Positions 16,822 through 24,008 of a stretch of DNA of 64,000 nucleotides are shown here, piece by piece. The stretch's first letter is position 1. The number at the start of each line of letters is the position of its first letter. The stretch is from NCBI GenBank assembly GCA_001897445.1, contig MKSX01000009.1, positions 87,904 to 151,903 on the forward strand. The letters run 5' to 3'. Origin of the DNA: Alphaproteobacteria bacterium 33-17 (lineage in GTDB: Bacteria > Pseudomonadota > Alphaproteobacteria > Rickettsiales > 33-17). The notes under the pieces were generated by a model. The model was not told the origin of the DNA. It ran no database searches and was given only the letters and a program-made list of their open reading frames with translations. The position numbers and the translations under genes are program-made.

Positions 16822-17331
16822 TTAAATTAAATCCCTTTCTAATACAAATTCTTTAATGTTCAAGGCATTTGTATTTTCTAATTCAATACGAAATCCATTT
16901 TTTTGCCAAAAGTTTAAAGCATTTTGATTATTTTCTTGAACTATACATCTGAGTCTAAAATAATTTTCTGCTATTGCACACTCGTTAAGTAATTTTACTA
17001 TAGTGGACCCAATATTTTTGCCTCTCATTTCAGGATTAACTAATAAGTACCCAATGGTTATTGTGTCTTTTTCGGGATATTCAAGAATTAAGTCAATGAA
17101 AGATGTGATATTTTCATTTTCAAAAGTAGCAATACAAATTTTATCTTCTAATTTTTTATTCGTAGGTAAAGCCTCTAAAATATTTTCTGCACATCCTTTA
17201 ATTCCCTCGCATTTGATAAAAAAGTCATCAAATTTATCAATAAATTTCTGCAATAACTCAGACATATATGGATTAATAATTTTAGCTATAAAACCACTAT
17301 TATTTAAAACTTTTAAAAATTTATCTCTCAT
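16822..17331 (-). CDS. GNAT family N-acetyltransferase
   Basis: The protein has the GNAT acetyl-CoA-binding signature in VNPEMRGKNIGSTIVKLLNE and the C-terminal beta-bulge segment ENNQNALNFWQKNGFRIELE. The N-terminal third is helical and unlike common families. The substrate is unknown. The gene overlaps the end of the upstream nucleotidyltransferase gene by 11 bases, so both lie in one transcript with the GNAT gene at 18050. The group resembles small-molecule or antibiotic modifying clusters. Confidence 0.8.
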   Translation of the reverse strand: MRDKFLKVLNNSGFIAKIINPYMSELLQKFIDKFDDFFIKCEGIKGCAENILEALPTNKKLEDKICIATFENENITSFIDLILEYPEKDTITIGYLLVNPEMRGKNIGSTIVKLLNECAIAENYFRLRCIVQENNQNALNFWQKNGFRIELENTNALNIKEFVLERDLI

Positions 17332-18049
17332 TTTCTGCCTTTATTTTCGCAAATGATTTAAAACCTTCCCATATTAGCCCGCCATACGGTTCTAATAAGT
17401 TTGTTACTAATATTTCTAGTTTATTGGTATCTCCTTTATTAAAGACAAGTTGGAAACTTTCATAAAATTCAGTAGCTAATAAGGGATTTTCATTCTCTAA
17501 ATACTTAGCTATATATTTACCACTTGATGTCCATTTATTTTGGGATGAAAAGTAAAAATCAGCAAGGACATTATAAAGTTTTATACAAGATGCCATTTGT
17601 TCATGATTGCTATACGGCGACATAATATCATCTAAAATATCTGTAATAAAATATCTTAGTTTATCTAGTTCATCTTTTGTAAGTGGTTTTGGACCTTTTG
17701 TATAATATTCATTAGCTAATGCTTTAATTGAATATGATAATTTTGTTCCCTTAGGTATTTCAACGGCATCTTTTATAAGTGAAATTAATCCAGGAGAGCG
17801 GGTTGTATCACGGTTTTCATTAAAGAAATATTCAATAGATTTTATATTATGAACAAAAGTCTCGATTCTAATACCTTCATAAATATAAGATTCTCTAAAT
17901 GCATTAGTAAGGTTTTTATATACTATAACTAAATCTAGGTCAGATTTGTCAGTTCCCATACCTTTTGATAATGAGCCTCCCCAAAAAATCACTTCTGCGT
18001 CATTATATTTTTCATCATATAGATTTTGAATAATTTTTGGATAATCCAT
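17321..18049 (-). CDS. Nucleotidyltransferase-domain protein (aminoglycoside-type)
   Basis: The N-terminal motif FWGGSLSKGMGTDKSDLDLV is the GS...DxD nucleotidyltransferase signature; the two Asp residues bind Mg-nucleotide, and a third acidic residue probably lies in IRIETFV. The C-terminal half (about 130-242) is helical, like aminoglycoside or lincosamide nucleotidyltransferases and kanamycin-type enzymes. The substrate cannot be told from sequence. It is packed between two GNAT genes (overlapping one by 11 bases, adjacent to the other), which supports a shared role in modifying a small molecule. Confidence 0.75.
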   Translation of the reverse strand: MDYPKIIQNLYDEKYNDAEVIFWGGSLSKGMGTDKSDLDLVIVYKNLTNAFRESYIYEGIRIETFVHNIKSIEYFFNENRDTTRSPGLISLIKDAVEIPKGTKLSYSIKALANEYYTKGPKPLTKDELDKLRYFITDILDDIMSPYSNHEQMASCIKLYNVLADFYFSSQNKWTSSGKYIAKYLENENPLLATEFYESFQLVFNKGDTNKLEILVTNLLEPYGGLIWEGFKSFAKIKAENER

Positions 18050-18469
18050 TTATATCTCCTTTCTCATAAAGTGGCAGTCGTAGTTTTTAATCCATTTGGG
18101 AATAGTGCCTATGCATTTGAAGCCTAACTTTTCATAAAAAGGCTTTGCCTGAAATTCAAAAGTATCCAGCTGAATATATTTGCAGCTTTTTTGCTTTGCA
18201 TATTCCTCTAAAACAGTCATTAGCTGAGTACCAACTTTGTGTTTTCTATGTTTTTCATCCACCCATAGCATATCAACTTTGGCGTAGTCAGCCATTATGC
18301 TACCATAAATTCCACCTATAATTTCATCTTCATTAAGCGTTGCATATATAAGAAAATTTCTAAAACTATACTTTCCAAAGTAATTTTCATTATAAGTTTT
18401 AATGCCATTTTTTATGGTTTTTAGAACTTCTTCGTCGATAACTTCGTCTATTTCTATTACTAATGACAT
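18050..18469 (-). CDS. GNAT family N-acetyltransferase
   Basis: This 139-residue protein is a complete GNAT domain. Motif A is seen in MLWVDEKHRKHKVGTQLMTV (Gly-rich pyrophosphate loop R-K-H-K-V-G) and motif B in FQAKPFYEKLGFKCIGTIPK. The central IIGGIYGSIMADYAKVDMLW strand precedes it. The closest relatives I can think of are stand-alone acetyltransferases of unknown substrate. It is the first gene of the run GNAT, nucleotidyltransferase, GNAT, and its start is about 80 bases from the divergent toxin-antitoxin genes. Confidence 0.8.
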   Translation of the reverse strand: MSLVIEIDEVIDEEVLKTIKNGIKTYNENYFGKYSFRNFLIYATLNEDEIIGGIYGSIMADYAKVDMLWVDEKHRKHKVGTQLMTVLEEYAKQKSCKYIQLDTFEFQAKPFYEKLGFKCIGTIPKWIKNYDCHFMRKEI

Positions 18470-18488
18470 TTCCTAAATTCCCTTAATA

Positions 18489-18532
18489 TTTGACTTTTGG
18501 ACTAAACTAAGCTAAACTAAGTAGTAGTCAAA
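18489..18532. promoter_or_regulatory. Candidate toxin-antitoxin operator
   Basis: A direct repeat CTAAACTAAG CTAAACTAAG (18502-18521) lies inside an inverted pair TTTGACT (18489-18495) and AGTCAAA (18526-18532), just upstream of the antitoxin gene. Such arrangement is what an autoregulating Phd/VapB-type antitoxin would bind. It may also serve the divergent GNAT operon. Confidence 0.4.
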
Positions 18533-18549
18533 TTTTAATATGTATTATT

Positions 18550-18780
18550 ATGTATATAACAAATATTCATGAAGCTAAAACTCATTTATCAAAACTTATT
18601 GAAAAAGTTTATAATCAAGAAGAAGAAGTTGTGATATGTAAGGCAGGTAAGCCTATGGTAAAAATTACAAAATACACAACTGCACTTAAGCCAAGGGTTC
18701 CAGGTTTATGTAAGGGTGAAATTAAGATCTCCAAAGATTTTGATGACTTACCACAGAGTTTTATGAAAAATTTTAGGTAG
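18550..18780 (+). CDS. Type II antitoxin, Phd/YefM family
   Basis: The 76-residue protein begins MYITNIHEAKTHLSKLIEKV, the classic Phd/YefM DNA-binding N-terminus, followed by a VVICKAGKPMVKITKY strand. The C-terminal part (GEIKISKDFDDLPQSFMKNF) is the disordered toxin-neutralising tail. It precedes a PIN-domain gene by 5 bases. Such antitoxins bind the toxin and repress their own promoter. Confidence 0.9.
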   Translation: MYITNIHEAKTHLSKLIEKVYNQEEEVVICKAGKPMVKITKYTTALKPRVPGLCKGEIKISKDFDDLPQSFMKNFR

Positions 18781-18785
18781 TACTT

Positions 18786-19160
18786 ATGCATTACCTAATA
18801 GATACGCATATTTTTTTGTGGTGGATTGATAATAATAAAAAGCTTTCAGAAAAGATTAAAAGTGTGATAGCCAACCCGAGCAATATTATTTTTGTTAGCA
18901 GCGTAACTACATGGGAAATCACTATAAAAAAATCTTTAGGGAAACTTGAAGTACCTGATAATATAATTGAAATTATTGAAGAATGTGGATTTGAAACTCT
19001 ATCAATTTCCCCGATCCATACATTAGGTATTGAAAATTTACCAGATATACATGATGATCCTTTTGATAGACTGCTGATTTCTCAAGCTATTTGCGAAGAT
19101 TTAATATTAATAACAAATGACCAATATATAAAGCAATATGACCTTAAATTACTCAGTTAA
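18786..19160 (+). CDS. PIN-domain ribonuclease toxin (VapC family)
   Basis: The protein is a PIN nuclease: the first acidic residue is in HYLIDTHIFLWWID, the second in SSVTTWEITIKKSLGKL (Glu) and the third pair in HDDPFDRLLISQA. The length of 124 residues fits VapC toxins, which cut tRNA or rRNA when released from antitoxin. Pairing with a Phd/YefM-type antitoxin is common. The stop lies inside the next gene, which overlaps by 23 bases. Confidence 0.9.
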   Translation: MHYLIDTHIFLWWIDNNKKLSEKIKSVIANPSNIIFVSSVTTWEITIKKSLGKLEVPDNIIEIIEECGFETLSISPIHTLGIENLPDIHDDPFDRLLISQAICEDLILITNDQYIKQYDLKLLS

Positions 19161-19914
19161 ATTAAAAACTTTAGTTTTTTTTATATCACTATTTTACTCA
19201 TTTACCGCCAACGCTATAGTATTAGAAGCTTTAGAGAAAGATGGGAAACTTTCAGAAGTTTTTGAAAATCACAAAATCTGTTTTTATCCTGGATCATTTG
19301 ACCCTCTGCATAATGGTCATGTAGAAGTTGCAAATTACGTTTTAGATCAAAATTGGTGTGATTATACTTTGGTTTATCCATCATGGGGTGGGGATAATTA
19401 TAAAAAAAGGCAGGATATAAATATAAGACTCGATATGCTTTTTTCGGTGTTTGAGAGCCACCCTAAAATATTGGTAACTCGTTTAAATCCGATTAGCTTA
19501 CAAAAAACTTTGACTGCATCTGGCGGTGATAAGGTTATATCTAAGTTTCCGGGTACTGAATATATTGGCGTAATCGGTTCAGACGTAGCGCTTGCTTTGG
19601 ATGATAATATAGACGCGCTTTCAAAATTTATGTCAGGCACAAAAATCCCAAAACGATACGAAGATGCAACAATTGGCGGGCTTATGGCGCTTCCAGCTAA
19701 GACTTTTATAGTTAGTATTAGAGAAGGGGATAATATAGACGCTGTAGGTGAAGAACTAGGCGATAGGAAAATTATACAAAGTTTTAAGACTACAAATTTT
19801 GCAGATTTATCTTCATCTCAGGTAAAAAAGATTATATTTGAAAATGGAGATGTCTCAAACCTTGTACCAGCTAAAGTTTTGGAGATTATAAACAGTAAGT
19901 GGTTATATAGGTAA
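19138..19914 (+). CDS. Exported cytidylyltransferase-fold protein (NadD-like)
   Basis: The N-terminus (about 1-26) looks like a Sec signal peptide (KLKTLVFFISLFYSFTANA). After it comes a nucleotidyltransferase domain with KICFYPGSFDPLHNGHVEVA, containing the HxGH motif of NadD/CoaD-type adenylyltransferases. YIGVIGSDVAL matches the family's central acidic segment, and DLSSSQVKKII sits where ISSSxIR usually is, with Lys replacing Arg. Cytosolic NadD makes NAD from nicotinate mononucleotide; an exported version is unusual and may be aimed at the periplasm or a host. The gene overlaps the VapC-like gene by 23 bases. Confidence 0.65.
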   Translation: MTLNYSVKLKTLVFFISLFYSFTANAIVLEALEKDGKLSEVFENHKICFYPGSFDPLHNGHVEVANYVLDQNWCDYTLVYPSWGGDNYKKRQDINIRLDMLFSVFESHPKILVTRLNPISLQKTLTASGGDKVISKFPGTEYIGVIGSDVALALDDNIDALSKFMSGTKIPKRYEDATIGGLMALPAKTFIVSIREGDNIDAVGEELGDRKIIQSFKTTNFADLSSSQVKKIIFENGDVSNLVPAKVLEIINSKWLYR

Positions 19915-20069
19915 AAATAATCAAATTTTAAATTATATAAATTATGACCAGGGGGCGAGCTTTTGAAAAAAACGAGGGGAATAATTTATATCTTCATTTT
20001 ATGCCCCATTTTTATATCGAAAAAAAATGACTTCCCGGGGGTGGTCAGTCATTTTTTAAAATTACTATT

Positions 20070-21056
20070 TTATTCGTCATAATACCCTTCAGGTAATGGT
20101 GGGTATTCTTTACCAATGTAAAGTTTTCCATCAATTAAATCTTCCCACTTTTTAGGCATTTTATTAAAGAAAGTCTCAAATTTAAGTGGCTGTGGCCAAT
20201 TGCGAATATTTTCAAATGTAAAGCCTGTATATGTATGTAAATCATGATAGCCGCAAAATTTATCAATTTTTATATTCATTACAATTAACCGTGAATCTTG
20301 TTTTCCTAAAGGTAACATCAAATTTATCAGATTATTAACCTGATCTTGACCTAAATATGTATAGCTATAAAGATTATTAATATCTAAGACAGAAATGGCA
20401 ACATTGTGTTGCTTTAGTATATCAATAATCCCAATAACATGGGAATTATTAATTAAATCAATTTGTAGTTCATAAATATCATCGTTTGATGCTAGAGAAT
20501 GCAATTTATTATATAGCCTATCATCAAAAAGATAATTGCCGCTTTTGTAAGTTAGGATATCCTGAAAAGTAAAGCCATCATATAAATGACCATTTAGATT
20601 ACATCGAGGAATATAACCTCCTGTATTAAGTATTTCTTGGGCATAATAAGAATTATTTCTGTCGAAATTCCTTATATTGTCATTCCACCACTTAAAATCG
20701 CTTTCTGTGAGTGATTTGCTAATTTTCTGCCATTCTTCAAAATTTGCATCCCATCTAAGTTTTTTATAACTTTCCTTATTTGGAGCTTTTAATAGTTTTC
20801 TATTTATTTTTGCAAATCTAATAATTTCTGGGCTTTTATCAATTATTATAAGCGAGTCTATATTTTTAGCCATAGACGCTCCACGGAAACTTCTTTCCCC
20901 TCCCACAGAAATAAAAGCACCCGTTGGCGCGTGATCCAAAATTGGCTGAAGTTTACCTATTTGCATTTCAGTAGATAAAGGAAATACTTTAAAATCAGCA
21001 GCATGGCTTAAGGATGATATCAAAATCTGTATGGCAATTAGAATATATTTAAGCAT
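20070..21056 (-). CDS. Exported protein with Rossmann/methyltransferase-like N-terminus, unknown function
   Basis: Residues 1-19 form a signal peptide (LIAIQILISSLSHA, cut near Ala19). The mature N-terminus has a Rossmann-like glycine segment, GAFISVGGERSFRGASMAKN, followed by a strand ending in an acidic residue (IDSLIIIDKSPEIIRFAKIN), which resembles the SAM-binding part of methyltransferases. The rest, 328 residues in all, I do not recognise. It has many aromatic residues and ends YIGKEYPPLPEGYYDE. A few similar exported proteins occur in intracellular bacteria. It is convergent to the exported NadD-like gene. Confidence 0.6.
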   Translation of the reverse strand: MLKYILIAIQILISSLSHAADFKVFPLSTEMQIGKLQPILDHAPTGAFISVGGERSFRGASMAKNIDSLIIIDKSPEIIRFAKINRKLLKAPNKESYKKLRWDANFEEWQKISKSLTESDFKWWNDNIRNFDRNNSYYAQEILNTGGYIPRCNLNGHLYDGFTFQDILTYKSGNYLFDDRLYNKLHSLASNDDIYELQIDLINNSHVIGIIDILKQHNVAISVLDINNLYSYTYLGQDQVNNLINLMLPLGKQDSRLIVMNIKIDKFCGYHDLHTYTGFTFENIRNWPQPLKFETFFNKMPKKWEDLIDGKLYIGKEYPPLPEGYYDE

Positions 21057-21188
21057 ATTTAATTCTCAAAATTCATTGTTAATCAGTATATTGTAGTATT
21101 TTGTTTTTATTAGCAACCTAATAGTATGTAGATTTTTAATGGAAAAAGTGGTATAATATTAATATGTTAACTAATTTAATTTATAATT

Positions 21189-22427
21189 ATGACTGCATTT
21201 CTTTCAATTATTGAAAATGCTTATAATAACTATGGAAAGCTTTATATAGATTCTTCGGGTAATCTGGCAGTTGAGCAGGTAAGTAAATGGTGGCCTGTAA
21301 GCTATTCTTCTAGTGAGAAAGAAGCTATTAATAAGTTTATGCATGATCATATTAATGACCTTAATAACGAAGGCATAGAGTATTTTCAAACTGGTAAATC
21401 GCTTAGTAAAGCTCAGGAATATCTAGATTATTATACTTCAAAAGGGGTGTTATCTGAAAAAATAGATGTTTATAGTAATGTATATTCAAACTGGATGAAG
21501 TACCTGCCAGATGAGCTTAAACAGCAGGCATTTAGCCATTTGTTATTACCAGGAACTCATGATAGCGCATCAGTAAAAATTGACTGGGCGCACCCTATTG
21601 AGCATGAAAACACTAGTTGGCTTGCAAATTTAAGTAAGACTCTTAATTATATGCCAGGAATCAACAATCTTGTAGAAAACTGGACTGCAACACAGTCAGA
21701 AAGTATTACTGATCAACTTAAGCACGGCGTAAGGGCTTTTGACTTAAGGGTAGCCTATAATAAGGCAGATGGTCAAATTTACCTAACGCACACATTTACT
21801 GTTGATAAACTTGATAAAGTTTTAGAGGAATTTAAAACTTTTATCGATCAGCATCCTGATGAAGTTGTAAAGATTCATATCAAGCCAGATTGGGAGCATA
21901 GAAAAGATACGTATCCCCACATTCCTGATATCAATAAATTAATTAATCAAAATTTTGGATCTAAATTATTTGATTTATATGATTATGGTAAAAGACAATT
22001 TAAATCTCTGGATGATGTTACTATAAAGGAATTGCAGGCTAAACATAAAAATATAATTCTTACTTATGATAAATCATACGAAAAAATGCATGGAAATCAA
22101 ATTCAAGAAGATGGTAAATGGCATAATGTTAATTCAGTTGAAGAACAACTTAAAGCAATTCATAACGATTTGGATCATTTAAATGAAGAAACTACCAAAA
22201 GTGAATCTTTATCTGTGACTCCTGATGCATCAACTGTTTTTCACTATAGAAGTCTTGAATCTATGGCTAGAGACATAAATAGTCATTTATACGAGATTTT
22301 AGATCATTACAAACACGCTCACAAAGATGGGCATTACCTAAATGAAATTGATCTGGATTATGCTACTCCTGAACTCATTGAGTCTATAATTCAGGCAAAT
22401 TTGTCTAAGGATTTCCTGCATGATTAG
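21189..22427 (+). CDS. PI-specific phospholipase C X-domain-like protein
   Basis: The central part has the PLC-X pattern: a catalytic His in LLLPGTHDSASVKI (near residue 123), a second motif DQLKHGVRAFDLRVAYN, and a His in IYLTHTFTV (second catalytic His), then DEVVKIHIKPDWEH. Such enzymes cleave phosphatidylinositol or related lipids; eukaryotic PLCXD and bacterial PI-PLC share this arrangement. No signal peptide is visible, so export would need a type I or IV secretion route or none. The N-terminal about 110 residues and C-terminal about 150 helical residues are unfamiliar. A role against host membranes is inference. Confidence 0.75.
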   Translation: MTAFLSIIENAYNNYGKLYIDSSGNLAVEQVSKWWPVSYSSSEKEAINKFMHDHINDLNNEGIEYFQTGKSLSKAQEYLDYYTSKGVLSEKIDVYSNVYSNWMKYLPDELKQQAFSHLLLPGTHDSASVKIDWAHPIEHENTSWLANLSKTLNYMPGINNLVENWTATQSESITDQLKHGVRAFDLRVAYNKADGQIYLTHTFTVDKLDKVLEEFKTFIDQHPDEVVKIHIKPDWEHRKDTYPHIPDINKLINQNFGSKLFDLYDYGKRQFKSLDDVTIKELQAKHKNIILTYDKSYEKMHGNQIQEDGKWHNVNSVEEQLKAIHNDLDHLNEETTKSESLSVTPDASTVFHYRSLESMARDINSHLYEILDHYKHAHKDGHYLNEIDLDYATPELIESIIQANLSKDFLHD

Positions 22428-22681
22428 CCATATAAGCCATTGATTTAAATCAACTTTATAAACTGTTAAAAAAATAATGCTCTCTTAATTTTTGAATAAT
22501 AATTATTTTTTATGTTGCAATATGCAGTTTTTTTTGCTGTATTTTATATATGTAGGTTTGAAAATATAAAAATTTGCGAGCTTGCATAAGGAAAGAAAGA
22601 GTTTAAAAATAAATTTTTTTAAAGTTATAAGAAATTTTATTTATAAACTCTCCGAAACGAAAATATAGTAGGAGATTTATT

Positions 22682-23518
22682 ATGATCAGAAAATTACAAG
22701 TTGCTGGCAGCTTAGCAGTTGTGTTACTCTCTGTTGGGTGCGCATCTCTTAACGTTTTAAAATATAATACAAAAATTGAAGGTGACGATTTCAACGCTGA
22801 ACTCGCTCGCAACTATTTATACTTCTCAGAATCAGAAGCAAAACAATATGACTGGCCAGATTCAGAGCGTTTTGCAATAAAAGGAATTAAAGCTGCTAAA
22901 GGTCAGGATGTTTTACCAGAAGAGCCACGTAAATGGCACTTAACTCCAGAAAACAGAGTTGAGCTTACTGCAGCTCGTGAGCATTTAATGAATGTGCTTA
23001 CAGAATCAAATAAAATGAGCTATCCAAGAGAAACAGCTAAAGCTCAGTTTTATTATGACTGCTGGATGGAACAACAGGAAGAAAACTGGCAAACCAAGGA
23101 TATAGCTTACTGTAAAAACCACTTTATTGACTCAATCAATAACATTTACAGAATCAATGCAAAAATCCAGGATGCACTTAATGTAAAACATTACCACACA
23201 GTATATTTCAACTTTGATGATTCTAAAATTTCACCATCAGAACTTGCAATACTAGAGCAGGTAATTAAAACAAGTGCAAAAATTCCAAATAGAAAAATCA
23301 CTCTAAGCGGATATGCAGATAACACAGGTACAGAAAAATATAATCATCAACTATCTGCAAAAAGAGCAGAAGAAGTGAAAAAATATCTGGTAAATGCAGG
23401 TCTTGACCAAGAAATCTTCGTAGTACAAGAGTTTGGTAAACACATGCTCGCAGTGCCAACACCATACGGTGTGAAAGAAAGATTAAATCGTAGGGTAGAG
23501 ATATTCATCCACGATTAA
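22682..23518 (+). CDS. OmpA-family outer-membrane lipoprotein
   Basis: The N-terminus is a lipoprotein signal (SLAVVLLSVGCASLN, lipobox Cys20). The region of about 40-170 is helical. The C-terminal OmpA-like peptidoglycan-binding domain spans about 175-278: VYFNFDDSKISPSELAILEQ, then the NRKITLSGYADNTGTEKYN diaminopimelate-binding loop and LSAKRAEEVKKYL, ending in NRRVEIFI. It anchors the outer membrane to the cell wall. An AGGAG ribosome-binding site lies 6 bases upstream. It is followed by a palindromic repeat and a strong terminator. Confidence 0.9.
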   Translation: MIRKLQVAGSLAVVLLSVGCASLNVLKYNTKIEGDDFNAELARNYLYFSESEAKQYDWPDSERFAIKGIKAAKGQDVLPEEPRKWHLTPENRVELTAAREHLMNVLTESNKMSYPRETAKAQFYYDCWMEQQEENWQTKDIAYCKNHFIDSINNIYRINAKIQDALNVKHYHTVYFNFDDSKISPSELAILEQVIKTSAKIPNRKITLSGYADNTGTEKYNHQLSAKRAEEVKKYLVNAGLDQEIFVVQEFGKHMLAVPTPYGVKERLNRRVEIFIHD

Positions 23519-23522
23519 TCTG

Positions 23523-23661
23523 ACTTCTCCGAAAACCCTACATTTGCTGATAATTTAGGCGTCAATTCGGTACTCGAATCCTCATGTACTTTGTGTACAT
23601 TCCGGTTCTGCGTTCCGATTCTCCTGTAAATTATCTACCAAATACGAGTTTTGGAAGAAGT
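23523..23661. repeat. Palindromic intergenic repeat, copy B
   Basis: The outer arms (23523-23557 and 23627-23661) are inverted copies matching at most positions: ACTTCTCCGAAAACC on the left against the inverse of TTTGGAAGAAGT on the right. The core reads GGCGTCAATTCGG, CCTCATGTAC, GTGTACATTCCGG and CGTTCCGATTCTCC, the same layout as copy A. It would form a hairpin of about 139 bases. Confidence 0.7.
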
Positions 23662-23704
23662 CTAATAATCGATGGTTGTTAAACTAAGATTATTATGTAG
23701 TAGT

Positions 23705-23734
23705 AAAAAAAGCCGGGAATTCCCGGCTTTTTTT
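23705..23734 (+). terminator. Rho-independent terminator after the OmpA-like gene
   Basis: A perfect stem AGCCGGGAA/TTCCCGGCT is preceded by A-run and followed by T-run. It probably ends the OmpA-like transcript. Confidence 0.88.
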
Positions 23735-24007
23735 ATTTATCGTAATATGTGTCACTTCCTCACTTATGTAGGTTTACTACACAGCGTTCGTTGCTCCTGT
23801 ATTACATTCCCAAATATGATAATTATACGCAAAGCATTATAAAAAAAGGTCGGAAATCTCCGACTTTTTTTATTTATCGTAATATGTGTCGCTTCCTCAC
23901 TTATGTAGGTTTACTACACAGCATTCGTTGCTCCTATATTACATTCCCAACTATGATAATTATACGCAAAGCATTATAAAAAAAGGTCGGAAATCTCCGA
24001 CTTTTTT
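23734..24007. repeat. Tandem duplication, two 137-bp units each with palindromic core and terminator
   Basis: Unit 1 (23734-23870) and unit 2 (23871-24007) are nearly identical, differing at only a handful of positions. Each holds a copy (C and D) of the palindromic core GTGTCRCTTCCTCACTTATG, a TTTACTACACAG and CRTTCGTTGCTCC, and each ends in the terminator stem GGTCGGA/TCTCCGAC. The short open frames inside (23749-23979 and 23886-24074) are repeat artefacts. Confidence 0.9.
23841..23871. terminator. Terminator stem in tandem unit 1
   Basis: AAAAAAAGGTCGGA pairs with TCTCCGACTTTTTTT around a short loop. A- and T-runs on both sides allow termination in both directions. Confidence 0.8.
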
Positions 24008-24008
24008 T
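23978..24008. terminator. Terminator stem in tandem unit 2, at the 3' end of the ABC-F gene
   Basis: This is the same stem as in unit 1. It touches the stop codon of the minus-strand ABC-F gene and is its likely terminator. Confidence 0.85.

Noticed and set aside
19928..20052. A GC-rich inverted patch (TGACCAGGGGG near 19944 and GGGGGTGGTCA near 20037)
   Set aside because: Only six bases pair (TGACCA/TGGTCA) and the G-runs do not complement, so no stable structure is supported.
23523..24007. CRISPR array
   Set aside because: There are only two long tandem units that include terminators, no short direct repeats with unique spacers and no cas genes.
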